A stretch of DNA of 64,000 nucleotides from Priapulus caudatus. Lineage: Eukaryota; Priapulida; Priapulimorpha; Priapulimorphida; Priapulidae. Below, piece by piece: positions 11,469 to 24,334 of this stretch. The notes beneath the pieces are model-generated. The model was not told the DNA's origin. It did no database searches and worked only from the letters and a program-made list of their open reading frames with translations. The stretch is taken from NCBI RefSeq assembly GCF_000485595.1, contig NW_014577131.1, positions 146,808 through 210,807 of the forward strand, read 5' to 3'. The position numbers and the translations under genes are program-made. How positions within the stretch are numbered: position 1 is the first letter of the stretch; each line of letters starts with the position of its first letter.

Positions 11469-13614
11469 TATTTGGAGACACTGTCTTCAGGTTCCATGTA
11501 CAACGCGTTCAAGATGGCAGCGCTCTTTGTGCGCCAACACTACATGCGTCACTTCCGTTTATCATAATCAGCAGCGTCGTCGCCGTCAGTGTCGCCGCCA
11601 CACTTGCAAGAACCATGAACATTCATATATAAAAATATTCTATAATTTATTATTCGATGTCGCGCCGTTATTTATTTAAATATAGATAAAAAGAAAAAAT
11701 AGATGTATATTTAATGTATAATAATTATGTATTTTAGTACATGTATTTGTATTTGAATTCTATAATATAATATAATATAATCAGGAGTAGATAATAGAAG
11801 ATTCTATTATCTTCTATTATCTACTCCTGATATAATTTGTATAATATGTATATACATGATCATATAATAAAGTTGTTTTATATGTATACATAAGTTGCTA
11901 ACTAAGTATATTTGATATGCAGGTGACCCCACGTTGCATGAGTTTTCTCTAGGCAGTATATGTGCCGTATATATTATTGTAGTTCCGCCATTCGTACACT
12001 ATTCACATTTACAGCATTACGTCATAATGTGTATAGGTGTACGTTAGTATCCCACAGCACAGCCAAGCATCGGTTACTGTTCGGCTAGTTGATCAGGGTC
12101 GTGCTGGGGGGAGGGCAGTTGCCCCCGACACTGAAATGTCTGAAATGTGCGTGGACATAGCTATAGGTACGTACATAATTAGTTAGTTGCGACTTCCCCA
12201 CGGTCAACTGCCCAGAACACAAACCACGCGTGGCTTCCCCCAGACCAAATTAGTTATAGCTACGCCCCTATATTGGTTAATTGTTTACTTATATAATTAT
12301 GTTAATTAATAATATTTAATTAATTATATAAATTATTTATATATTATAATTATTATTATATACAACACATATAAATAAAACATGTAGCTAAACAATTACC
12401 AAAGATTGAACGGGACACGGGAACACATTAGTTATGTACGCTAGTAGTATTCGGTATAAAAAAAAAATTGACTGCTATCGGATAATATGGCCAGGAATTG
12501 GACCTACGAATTAAATATAAAAATGCTAGACATGCCGAGTTTTCCTTTAACCTTTCGCTAGCGTTTCGTGGTAATCGAATAGCCCCCCTAAATATTTCTA
12601 GTTATTTACGCATTGTATCGTTTACTCTCAAAGCCCGGTACACACGTGAGTATTTTGACGCATGCATCCATTTACTTATGTGTAAAATTAGGGGTAAAAT
12701 TACTCACGTGTGCGCCGGGATTAAACTACTGTGGGAATCATGCACACACGCAAGCGCAGACATACATTCAAGAGAAAACGCACACGCAACTGCACACGCA
12801 CGCGCGCACACACATTACAGAACAACGTAACACAGCACACTTGCTACCTGCTACAGTGACATTTATGGGATTAGTATGGATTTATGGGCATGGTAACGGC
12901 TAGAATTCAAATATAGTAAGGTAGTGGGGGGAGTCGGGTAGCGGACGTGGTCGTGAGCACACGGGCGCGCGTGCGTGTTTGTATGATTTTTTGTATAAAC
13001 ATGTTTGGAAAATTTTGAGAAATGGATGCTCTCTGGTACATTCTATAACGATCTGAACATAAATTTAGCTCATGTTGAGTTTAATATATAAAATAAGAAA
13101 AATTCTTAATGAGTTTACACTGATTTCAAAAATTACCCTAGGAGCAAAATACAGCGTCTGAAACCTGCCAATTTGAGGAAAATCTCATCTATATGCTCAT
13201 AACTCGGTCATGACGAATGTGTTGACAGTGGGACACTGAGGATACTACTAGAACAAATTTCAGTCAATAAACATTTTGGCATTTGTAACATTAGAAGCTA
13301 AACAAAATGATTGTTATCCATATGACGCGGTTTAACACTGCTAATTCCACATAATAGTCACATTGAGAGCAGTTTACTGTTAGAGTATGCAGCTTATACA
13401 AACCACATGGTACACATATGAGTAGATATGATTTTTGGCAGTTGTCATTTGTAACATAACAAGCTTATGATCAGCTACTGTAGAACACGATTGTTCTATG
13501 TATGACACGGTTTAACACTGCTGATTTCAACCAGGGTGACATTGATAGTGGAGTACGTAGTTAGAATTCAGTTACGGGTGACGAGATTTCAGGCACAGTG
13601 ACACTGATGGCAGC
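11469..13614. other. Intergenic region upstream of FUBP
   Basis: AT-rich spacer containing the FUBP promoter side. Apart from the 50-base palindrome at 11781-11830 and a CA/CG-rich purine-pyrimidine run near 12750-12810, I see no gene or RNA. Confidence 0.6.
11781..11830. mobile_element. Short palindrome, TCAGGAGTAGATAA family
   Basis: The left arm TCAGGAGTAGATAATAGAAG (11781-11800) is matched perfectly by its reverse complement at 11811-11830, with a 10-base loop. The flanks are TA-rich. The same terminus recurs at 15471, 16263, 25786, 56745 and elsewhere. Confidence 0.8.
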
Positions 13615-13905
13615 TTACTGGTAGAGTATGCAACTGGAAAACATCTTCCGTTTGTTCCGTTCTATAAACATTTGGCAGATTCGTTCATAGTCAATATACA
13701 TGTTGTGGTTCCTGTTCATCACTGTGAGACCAGACAGTCGATCCTCCCCCATCCTGTTGGGTAGATAGGAGAAAGAGCGCTCTGCCTCGCAACTTCCAAC
13801 AGGTAGAGTACAACCAACCCTCAACAGGGTGCGGATGTTTGGGAAAATGTCGATGTCAGCATGCTCCAGACACTCAGACAAGTTTGGTGAGGGTGAAGAC
13901 TGCAT
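13615..13905 (-). pseudogene. hAT transposase C-terminal fragment
   Basis: The minus-strand reading frame contains TLPVGSCEAERSFSYLPNRM followed by RLSGLTVMNRN, the hAT dimerisation-domain signature (short hydrophobic, CEAERSFS, then RL-L-L). Only about 95 residues of the C-terminus are readable; no upstream RNase-H-like catalytic part or zinc finger is seen, so it is a truncated remnant. The CAGGG-ended MITEs in this window could have depended on relatives of it; that is inference. Confidence 0.8.
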
Positions 13906-15470
13906 GAGGGTTCATATAGAGGTCTCTATTATGTACTCTTGATAGTATATAATATTATCAGGTTATTGTCAGGAAGGCAGTCAGTCAGTCAGTCAGTCAG
14001 GCCGGAAAGGGCTTCTCAATATGATGGGTGAATTGCAGATGAAAATTGTGTATGAATCTCCACATGTCAGTAGGGTAAACCTTATATGAGACTGGGCAGT
14101 TGAGGTGAGCGAATTAATTAAATTGTTTTATATTATTAGGTCCTTTTTTTATTCACTTCTGATATTATTTTTGCACGAATTTGTCACTTAGGTCACGGCA
14201 GGGACCAAGAGTGACGTGCTTAGACAGGAGGATACAAATGTATACAGAACATCGGTGATGGGCAAAACAATATTTTGTAACAATCCGCCAATTTATTTCA
14301 TTTCAGAAAACATGATCTACTATAAAAACAACCGAAACAATGTTTATAGTTAATATAATTCTATTGTGGTTTACCATTTCGCATTTTTAATCGAGGTATT
14401 TCCAAACTTTTATGTCATATAGTGAATTAAACACATTCATTGTCATAAAATGTTAATTATATGGTACTATCATTACAAACTATTTACGAGGTACCCAAAT
14501 TTCATATTTCATAACACTGGATATACTATAAAGTCCATTATATACAAATTACTTCCAGAAAAATAACATTTTAAGCTCTAACTTGTTTATCAATCTAGAT
14601 TTGATGTCATCACAGTAGAATCCAACAGAAAAAACCATATACCTATGAATATTGCATGGCTCACGTACCTCAAATAAATCCGTCCTGGAATGGATGGAAC
14701 ACTTAAACACGTTCCATTTTTGATACAAGGACCATGCAAGCAGAGTCAACTACTAACGAATGTCACGCATGCTTCATCACAGCCATTTTCATGTCTCATG
14801 CTCTGCAGCAGACAAATATATTTTTTCCATCCATGTTCATTTTTTTTACATATACAAAAACAATACAATACAGCATAAACGTTCAAGAATCTTTCAAGAC
14901 ACACTCATTCTATGATAATTATCTTTCAAACTAATACAACTAAAGAACTTTAGTTAGCATGAATTGGTCCACTGAATATCTAAGGTTGTCTAGTCTTTTG
15001 CATAGCTAATAGTTTTTTGATGTATACGTTTAAAATGCAGTTTTTATTTTTATACACAGCAGTACTGATCACAGAATATTTCAATTAGATCGTCTTAGTT
15101 TTTATAGCTTGATGACAACCTGAAAAACTGCCTGGTGTTCATGTACTTGGGAGCATTGTAAGTCTTCTGCCTATACAATTTCAGCTACAGCTGTTTAGAT
15201 TAATGTACTGTAGTGTTATCTTGCAAGCCAGCTAATGACCTGCCTCATATAATTGCATGACACCAGCAATCAATAACCATTGGTGGCGTTACAGCTCAAC
15301 GCCGGCATATGGACACCGCACCAACCCGCACAAGATTATTGCGATACGATGTAAAAATATATTGCGAAAAACCTATACATACCTGGATCTCTACATAAGG
15401 CAGTTGGTCTTCAGTGATTCATAAGAAGTAACATCCTCCACAAAATATCAACAAAATAGTAACATATGTA
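13906..15470. other. Intergenic stretch, no gene seen
   Basis: AT-rich DNA between the hAT fragment and a long foldback element, with a short CAGT tandem run near 13977-14000. No exon-like reading frame with splice signals was found. Confidence 0.5.
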
Positions 15471-16263
15471 TCAGGAGTAGATAAAGGGAAGGAGTGTGAC
15501 TCCAATAAACAAGGGAAATTCGTCATTTACTAGCCTTATAATACCTACGAATTTCATACCGACGTAACTCATCCAACTAGCTCAAATGGACACAGTACAT
15601 TCGCCATCATCGTACCAAATCGTTTCCTCAATTAGACACTCGGCAATCCGGAATACAGGACTAAAACATACGACACGATTCTCCAATCTTTGCTCATTAA
15701 TCAACCGAGCAATCGCCTATGATTCAAACAAAAGGCAGCTACTAACCACACTGTCCACGGCTTGCGTTCACGGCGAGGCGCTGTGGCTCGCAAGGGAAAT
15801 TCAATCCGACTGCTGCTGATAGCGGTTGGCGTGCGGTCGTGCGGCCGGCATTCCGGATTGACATACAGGCATACATTGTAGCTGTCTACCGGGTCAAAGG
15901 TTATCTCGCCGAGTGTTGCGTTGATGCCTAATCACCTGCTAGGCCACAGCGCGCCTCGCGTGAACGGCAGCCGGTGGACAGTGTGGTTAGTAGCTTGCCT
16001 TTTGTTTGAATCATAGGCGATTGCTACGGTTGGATTAGATGGACAAAGATTGGAGAATCGTGTTCGTATGTTTTAGTCTGTATTTCCGGATGCGAGTGTC
16101 TAATTAGGAACGATTTGGTACGATGGATGGCGAATGTACTGTGTCCGATTTGAGCTCAAGTTGGATGAGTTACGCGTAGTAAATCGTAGGTATTATAAGG
16201 CTAGTAAATGACGAATTTCCCTTGTTTATTGGAGTCACACTCCTTCCCTTTATCTACTCCTGA
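15471..16263. mobile_element. Long foldback element, TCAGGAGTAGATAA family
   Basis: A 793-base element whose two halves are near reverse complements over several hundred bases. The ends are TCAGGAGTAGATAAAGGGAA and its complement, and the arms continue through TAGCCTTATAATACCTACGA and beyond. It is flanked by TATGTA on both sides (15465-15470 and 16264-16269), a likely 6 bp target duplication. The centre (about 15800-15950) is unique. The short open frame at 15586-15819 is only part of one arm. Confidence 0.85.
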
Positions 16264-16585
16264 TATGTATCTATATATGTACACAGCACACATACATAAA
16301 GATCTATACATGGTAACACATTGGTGTTATTACACTGGACTCACTGATGCCGGTCTGGCATGTGAGAAGCTGCAGGGAAGCCTTCGCATCACTATAACCT
16401 CCTCCATTTCGGAGTTTCCTATCATTTAGGTGGGCGATCGCAAAGCGACTGGTCGCCATTTGATCAAATACTCCTGCATGATGGTTACCAGCAGATAGTG
16501 GGGTGGCGTTGCTGAGCCTGAGCCTGCCTATAGATGGTCTGCTATCAATCTGCATGCAACTCGCGTTGCAGTGCAGCACCTGATG
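16264..16585. other. SNX8 3' flank
   Basis: About 320 bases between the SNX8 stop codon and the foldback element. No AATAAA was seen on the minus strand here; the nearest one (CCAATAAAC) lies inside the terminal repeat of the foldback, so SNX8 may borrow a polyadenylation signal from it. This is inference. Confidence 0.4.
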
Positions 16586-19500
16586 TTACGGCATCCTCCC
16601 GTTGGCGTCGCCCGTAGGGGAGGGAAGGGGCGACGTCGGGGATCCCGGCCGTGACAGCGGCAGCATGTTTTCCACCATGGGCCTCACTTGCTCCCACAGC
16701 TGGGCCAGCTAATAACACGACGGCGTCAAAATTAGACGGTCTCATATATGTTTCACAAACGCTACATTCACGATCCTAGATATCGATGGGGGGAGCGTTA
16801 AACACGACAGCACACGATGAATTGACAAGAAGCACCAAGTTTTTGCCAGATTGAATGTATTGTTAATAAAGCAATCAAGAATGAAGTAGGAAAGCTGATC
16901 ACTTCAATCCCTCGAAGGTTCACGTCTAGCACGAGACCCGGGGAGGTTGATTAAGAAGAAAGTAGAAAACTAAAAACGCCAGCAATTTGAATTTACCTCA
17001 CTATGCCCACGTATCTGTACGCTGACCATTGTGTGAATGAGGTTGGAAAGAATTTCCACGTTGGCGTGGGCAAGCTGAGTCTCCATATGCACGCAGTGCA
17101 ATGAAAAGTAGTTCCTGTTCTCTATACTGCTTATCTCCGACTCTTGCTCAATGATTTTCGACTCCAATCGATCCATGTCTCCACCCTTCAAATGAAACAG
17201 CCTTCCGTGTTACTACGACACACACTGCACTCAACTTGTTATCAAGCTCACGTAGCCTCTAGCTCAGCACATACTTATACTATCTCAAGGTAAATTTTAC
17301 AGCAATGTCATTGGCTATGTACATCATATGCCTAAAGCACAGTAGAGACAAACGAAATAGTCGTGGCACATATAGGCAGCTGCTGCCTATTACCTCGGCT
17401 CCTTTAATGGTCGACTTCATCACTTGTTTCTTGTAACTGCCAAGCTTCGCGATTGCTCGCTGGTGATCATTCATCACGCCTTTCTCTAGCCGCTCACACA
17501 GGTCCTGACCGCAAAAAACTGGACTTTATATTCACTTATCAATCACTCGATAAGTAAATAAATCAATTTATATATACATTTATTTATGCACCAATAAATT
17601 AATCAATAAATCAAGAAACCTCTATCAGTTATTCAATAAATCAATCAATTCAAGTATTAATAAGCAAATCTATTAATAAATCAATCAACACAAAGTAAAA
17701 CCACAAGAGAATCGTCGACAGTACCAGGACAACACAGAACGAAAAACTAGCTATAGTTCGTGATCGTGAATGCTAAGGCGCATGAATTCTCTCGGCTCGA
17801 CGGCGGCCTCGCACCTTGTACGCCGACAGCAGGTCCTTGAAGAGGTTCAGCTTCTCGACGACGCCCTCCTCCTCTCTGATCGCCTGCTGGTTGAGCTTCT
17901 CCGTCAGCGCCGAGAACTCCTTCGGCAGATGTCGGAACGAGCGTCGCAGACTCGTCAGGTTGTCTATGTTGCCACACGCCCAGCGAGATACGGCCGACGT
18001 GTCGCTGCTCAGCGAGCTGCAACGTGAACGCGACCGCCCGTCAATCGCCGCCTGTGCCGACAGCTGTGCTACCTAACGGCGTACGGCCCCTACTAAACTT
18101 AGCGACGACGCGTCGCATCGACGATCGGCTAGAGCTGCCAGTCAATCGTGACAAATGAATAAGTCCCATATAGTCTTATCAGTGTCCTTAGTTCACGTCA
18201 TAGTCACAGCTCTTACTCATTGGAACGACACACCCACGGGCAAAGTCAAGGGAAACACGCCCCAATGCAAACAGTTCCATGAAGCAGGACTCAAAATTAA
18301 TAGCAGCACAGCAGATCGAATGAAAGTGTCAATGACACTGTAGCTCACCACAAATAACGTTTTTATAATATTCAGATTTATGCACTGCCTAAAAGCGGAG
18401 CTCCCAATGTGTAACGTGTAAGATTGAGAGGATACGCTTATTCCACGTAGCTGCTATGTACCACGTGACAATGGTGTTTCCCTGCCCATAACACAACTTT
18501 TGTCAAAGGTAAATTGGTTGCATGGAAGTGTTTACTTCGTATGAGTTTTTCTAGGCGGTAGCACACGGTTGCCATCTGTATATCGCAATAATAATTTATA
18601 AACCAAAATGAATCACAATTTGGGACAGTAGATGGCGCTATACCCGCTTTGTAGCGATGGCATTCGAAATAAATAGGTTATGCTGCGTTCCGACATGTTT
18701 TGTAAATCTTTACTCTAATATAGACGTTTTATCGGCAGGGTGGAGAGGAAATACCAATTTTGCATTAAAGATATTGTCAATGAAATCTTGTAAAACGAAT
18801 CAGACGAGTGTGACACCACAGACTGTTTGTTATCTGCGTTTTTTGCATAAATTGCATAAACCTACTTAATTTGCATAATTAAAAAAAAAAATCAAAACCC
18901 CTAGCCCTTATTCATTCACATACCAAAAATGAGCAAAATCCGTTGAACCTGAACTGATTAATGGCAATTCCCATTTTTGCCAAAAAATTGCCGTGGGTCG
19001 AAAGTACGTCGACTGGCGTGCTCCAAAATAGGACGTTCCATATGCGAGCATAGCAGTAACAACTATACCCAATTTCAAACATGTGGGTAAAACAGTTCCT
19101 GAGTTATCGTTGACCGAAGCGAAATGTTGACGGACGAACGGACGTACGACGGACGACGACCCACGGCAATAGCTCAGCTTGACGATGTCAAGGTGAGCTA
19201 AAAATCGGTTCGACGAAGCAGACGTTGAGGAAAACTTCGGAAGAATGACGTGCTCACCGCACCCTCGCTTTAACGCCTGGCCCCACCTACCTTAGTTCGT
19301 TGCCGAACATCGAGAGATCGTTGGCGTGCCGCGCCGAGCGTTCGGCCATGCGCTGCGCGATGTCCTTCATCCTGCAGACAGCCTGTCTGAGCAGACGGAT
19401 CTGCTCGCGAGCGTTGCTGTATTCCATCTGCGTGTTCCCTAGCACGAGCTCCTGCGTACGCACACAAACATAGACGCAGCATTACATTACAGAGCACAGG

Positions 19501-22500
19501 CGATACGATCACGAGTTATTCGGTAGGCATCTCCGAGAGAAGATGTTTGGAGCGTGATGTCGGGTGAAGTCGCGAATTTAGTTTCGACCTACAGAATCGC
19601 AGGGTAACTGTCGCTTGTGTTTTATGGAAAATTGATGCCTATGTATCGCTTTCTTTTTCTTTCTTTCTCTCTCTCTCTCTATAAATATATATCTATTGTT
19701 CAATCTCTCCTCCCCTTTCTCTCTCCAATCCATTCTACTCTTACTCTTCCTCTTTCTCATAATTTTCATATAACTTACCTTCGTTCGACCCGCCAATTGG
19801 CTTGTCACAAATTCATCTGGTATATTCCTATACTGTTCTTTAATTTTATACTGTACATCCTGAAATGTAAATAACATATACATATATATAAATAGTAAAA
19901 TAGTTGAGGGTGTGACTTTGTTAACCACAGAGGCTTGATAATGCTGCCCTAACATAGGACTGCCGTGATCACACGTTACCTAACACATCATATATACCCA
20001 ATACCTTGCAATTGAAAAATGTGCATCAAAACGCAAAGGCAGGAAACCACGGCCTAAGAGACCTGTTGCCGCGGCACTACTTACCGAACCGTTGAAGGTA
20101 ATGAAAAACGTAGTGAGCACGTCGCTGCACAGTACGGGATGTCGGACTACCAGCATCACGAATCGCTTCAGCGCTCTTCGCCTATCCTCAAGAAATGCAT
20201 CGTCCGCTAAAACACACAAACAGCAGCTGTGGATGGATAACTAAAAAAACAACCTCTTTCTTGGTTGGTAAGACAGCCAAGTGTAGTGAATGTGCAAGTT
20301 AGAAAAGTATAGGTGACCACATCTCACATTTTGAACGTATGTTGAACGTGTATATGTTTGTCAAGCAGATATCAAGTTATCAAATTATTATTAGTGTTCC
20401 TACCTACTTTCCATGATTCAAACACATTACCGTGCACGCTATTCTACCACACTCTTACAAAATCTTCTTTACATATAGCTATAGGAGTTTATACAGTATT
20501 TTAGTTTGCTAACTGGTTCAATATCTGACAATTACAAACTAGATACTGTACACTTACAATTCATGAAATGTTTTGGGGGTAGCCGAGGAACCATTCTGTA
20601 AGGAAACCGCACCAGCAGCAGTTCGTGAAATGCAAGGAAGTCATTGTACCTCCTCAACACTGTTGTTTTGTGCTTCTGAAAATCATAACGAAAATGAGTG
20701 TATAATAATGCCATCATCATTAAAAATAACCACTGTACTTTATTGTACCATACTGTAGTGTACTTTCTGTACTGTACAGCACAAGTACAGAGTGAAAGCC
20801 TGGTAGGCTCCATACATAACACCAACTGCACAATGAATAACATTGAAATGAAAATTAAGAGCAGAAATTACAAAGCATCTTTTTAAAGTTATCACACAAA
20901 ATTTGTCAGCATCGTGTGAAACCCTTCCTACAGCTAGGTTCAACTTATCTCCTAACGTTCTTGTTGGCATTAAAATAATTAACATATCTGACAATACAGT
21001 AAGTGATCTTACTTTAAATAAAGATATAATAATACATTTACATAATATTGATAATAACATACCTCGCTTTTGACTTCATACTCGACGTGCTTAAACACAA
21101 GACCTTTCTTTTCTGCAGCCAACTCCACACTAATAGAATCCAACTCGCAGAGCTCCGGATATGTATAACCAAGGACAGTTGGGTTTTTCTCGCGTCTTAC
21201 TTGAACGCTGAGAGTTTTCAGTGCATTGAGATCCCCAAGAGACGGGATCGGCAATTCTAAAATGAATAGCGAGACATCAAGAATGAGTACCACTGCAATC
21301 TTCATGTCATCTATGAACCTTCGACTTGACTGAATATCGCACTAAATTAAGCGAGTAACACTAAACTCATCCTAAGTTTGATTGGGTCTGGCGAAATTAA
21401 AAGTTAGTGAGAATCTAGTTTGCTGCAAAGGTGGGTTTAATTACTTCGTATAAACACAATTAACACTCTGCTCTATTAAGTTTATAAAGGTGCAGTGATT
21501 ACATCATATATAAAATCGCTTTAGACCGATTGTGTATATATATGGATATTGTATTCAGTCTTCAAAAAGAAAAGTTGTAATACACATCAAAACAAGAGCC
21601 GCAGAGCGTCTTGGCTCATCTGAGGTCTGTTGCCACGGTTCTAAATGTAACATTTAAGTCGTGCGTAGTGACACCTTTGTTAGGCACAGATATGCAGATA
21701 TATGCAGTTGCGTACACATCATTTCAGCAACCTTCTGCATACCTCCCAAATACCATTGGTTGATACAAATCGCGTGCCCACAACTCCTGTTTTATGGTGC
21801 ATTGTGACCCTAACCTTAACCCTATTAAAAAAAAAATGTAAATAAATCATGTAAATATTTTCCTTAATTGGAAAGAAATAGTTAAATGGATAAAGATAGA
21901 AAAATACAGAAAACAGGTAAATAATAAAAAATCTGATGGGATTCGATCCAAGAACCTTAGAGCCGTAATCCTGTGCTGTAGCCGTTTGGCTATCGAGGCA
22001 TATTGGGTTTCCAGATTATGGATGTGCCATGAATATGAGAACACTGTGACATCATTGAGGCAGTTCAGGAATCCATGTTTAACCCTCCTCTTGAGGGTCA
22101 AAAGGTTATCAGACACTTACTCTTCACACGTCAGTGGAAAGCACATTTCATGGTCCTTTCAATAAAGCCATAAAAATGGTAGGTCACCGCTGAAACAAAA
22201 AAGTTTTTCAATCGCTCCGTCAGACCATGTCCTCAGAAAATGTCTAAAATCTGCCCTGTGACCTCCAATTTCGGCACAGTGATGGCTTTTCCTACCATGA
22301 TGCTATACACCGACTATCACGAGCCTAGGTCGAGCCGTTTAGATTTGTGCTGCAATTCTGCATTTCCTCCCTAGATACCTTAAGTTAAGGAGGGAATGTT
22401 CCCCCTTCTTTTACACCTCTTGACCTTTGACCTTTGACCCCCAGCTTCGACATCCCAACTCGTTTTCGAATTACCCCCTACGTCCCGACTTTCGAATCCG

Positions 22501-23787
22501 TACGTCGAGCCGTTTAGATTTGTGCCCGACTGTTGACGGACGGACGCACGCACAGACGCACGCACGGACATACGGACAATCATGCGACTCTACAAGCTGC
22601 ATCTGACTACGTCGGATGAGCTAAAAATTCTGAAATAGCATCGTTGCTGCAAGGGCTGTTATGGTGATCTGTCATGTTCATCATATAGATACGTTTATGA
22701 TAACATGAATGGCTGCTATTCCATACCTTGTGTTGAGAAATTTTCCAAAAGCTTTTCACTAATGGTCTTGCCTTGTTGTGCTAGTGCTGCCAGTGCCAGT
22801 GCTTTGTACAAGCCATTCCTTGTCAAAAAGCCATGCTTGGTGTCAATATGGTCCCAAATCTGTGATAAATTATGTGACCACGTATTTATAATAGATTTTA
22901 AAAACATGGTGACTCTCAAAAATATTCTTATCCTTACTGCTAACAAAACTAAATACATGTTTGTTGTACATATCACTATCGCTGAGAGGGCCTATGTCCC
23001 CCAGGGTACTGCCGGAACGTACCCTGGGTACGGTCCGATATACCAGACCGTACCTCGCCTACTCCACTAACGAGTCTAGGGAGTCGCCTACGTCTACTCC
23101 TAACCCTATCAAATAGTTACCAGGGTACATTCCGGTAACCAGGGTACGTTCCGGCAGTACCCTGGGTGACATAGACCCTATGAGCGTTAGTGGGGCCATA
23201 AGTTTTTTTGGAGTAGTGAGATTTAAGGCCGAAATCATTAAAATTTGATAGACCTCGGCCAGGTCTTTAATTGGAAACCATGCAGTTGTCAACGACGAAG
23301 GATTCTTAAGCGGTGAACAACCAAATGCTGAATATAAGTTGAGGACAGAAAAGTAAACAATAAACATACAAGTTACAACTTTACAGCTCTTCTTGGATTT
23401 ACGTTAGTAACCACATGAAATGAACCCGGTAAATTACAACATAATATGTTATTTCATAACCCGAGAATATAAAGTATAGGTGCACTATAGACTGTAGCGA
23501 GTACCTCAGAAAGAGTTTGTCGGGGCAAGTTTGACTTTAGCAGCATCCGGATAAACATATCTCTGTCGATTTCACTCTCTTGTGTTGGACATACTATATC
23601 GTAAACCTCGCGGTAAAACGGCGGAACTGAACCTAGAACAAATGAATCAAATAAGTAAAAATAATAACAGCAAGACTAACTATTTTTTATGCGCAACACA
23701 CTAAAGAAACCATATATTCTCTTCTGACTTCATGTAAAGTCAAAAGTGGGACGTAACCCACTTACCGAAAGCTAATTCTGTCGCCAT
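16586..23787 (-). CDS. SNX8: Sorting nexin 8 (EH-like, PX and BAR domains)
   Basis: Endosomal sorting nexin, homologue of yeast Mvp1; it binds phosphoinositides with PX and bends membranes with BAR for endosome-to-Golgi and recycling traffic. Exons: 23766-23787, 23505-23632, 22727-22859, 21063-21256, 20558-20675, 20085-20206, 19779-19859, 19291-19451, 17815-18016, 17394-17504, 16997-17185, 16586-16708. All phases close, giving 1584 bases and 527 residues. Residues about 10-90 resemble an EH domain (SNLPRQTLSEIWDHID, then LALAALAQQG). The PX domain spans about 136-240 with the lipid-binding RRYNDF (167-172) and FPYRMVPRLPPK. BAR spans about 240-510, with EGVVEKLNLFKDLLSAYKDL and ESKIIEQESEI in coiled-coil positions. 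The start ATGGCGACAGAA precedes a GTAAG donor. The third intron holds repeat family A copy 3. Confidence 0.95.
21592..22628. repeat. Dispersed repeat family A, copy 3 (internally shortened)
   Basis: It starts AACAAGAGCCGCAGAGCG and ends GGATGAGCTAAAAATT, as in copies 1 and 2, but lacks the C/T-rich block and central part. In their place it has about 300 bases including a tRNA-like segment at 21934-22000. It sits in SNX8 intron 3. Confidence 0.8.
21934..22000 (-). repeat. tRNA-like segment, possible SINE head
   Basis: On the minus strand, TAGCCAAACGG fits the Pol III A box and GGATCGAATCC is close to the B box, about 35 bases apart. The D-arm AGCC-AAAC-GGCT pairs. I could not fold a convincing anticodon or acceptor stem, so I read it as a tRNA-derived repeat, not a functional tRNA. 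Confidence 0.4.
22990..23177. mobile_element. Short foldback element in SNX8 intron 2
   Basis: The arm AGGGTACTGCCGGAACGT (23003-23020) and its continuation are matched by the complement near 23144-23165. The outer parts CTATGTC and GACATAG also pair. No coding capacity. Confidence 0.75.
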
Positions 23788-24292
23788 TTTGAAACACCTC
23801 CAATCGGTCACGTGATTTCCACCGCCGTGTCTTGTTATCTCAGGTTCGCAGGTGTAAATTCCCTTGCAGAAATGTAACCCTAACCCCACGCGAAATTAGA
23901 ATCACGTGTATTCAAGCAAATTTAGTAGGTAATTCGATCTATATAAATCCCGCTTAGAAGTCCAGACCCTGCTAGTGCTACGAACACGCAGAACGTCATT
24001 TTAGGCCTGCATGACGTCCGTACGTACGTGTCACATAATTTATGTGACCGGAATGTACAGGAACGCGGATAGGCGTCCACGCCTCCCAGTAGTCTTTTAG
24101 AGACGCAACAATGGCGATCGAATTTAGAGGGATAGTACATAGAAATGATAAACCAATTTTCAGTTTACGTACTATAAATTCATTTCTATGGAATAGAGTA
24201 TATATATATATGTGTTGCATATGGTCATATTTTGATATGAGTGCAATTATCAACGCATACATTACAAACAACATGTATATATAAATAAAATA

Positions 24293-24334
<42 letters not shown>

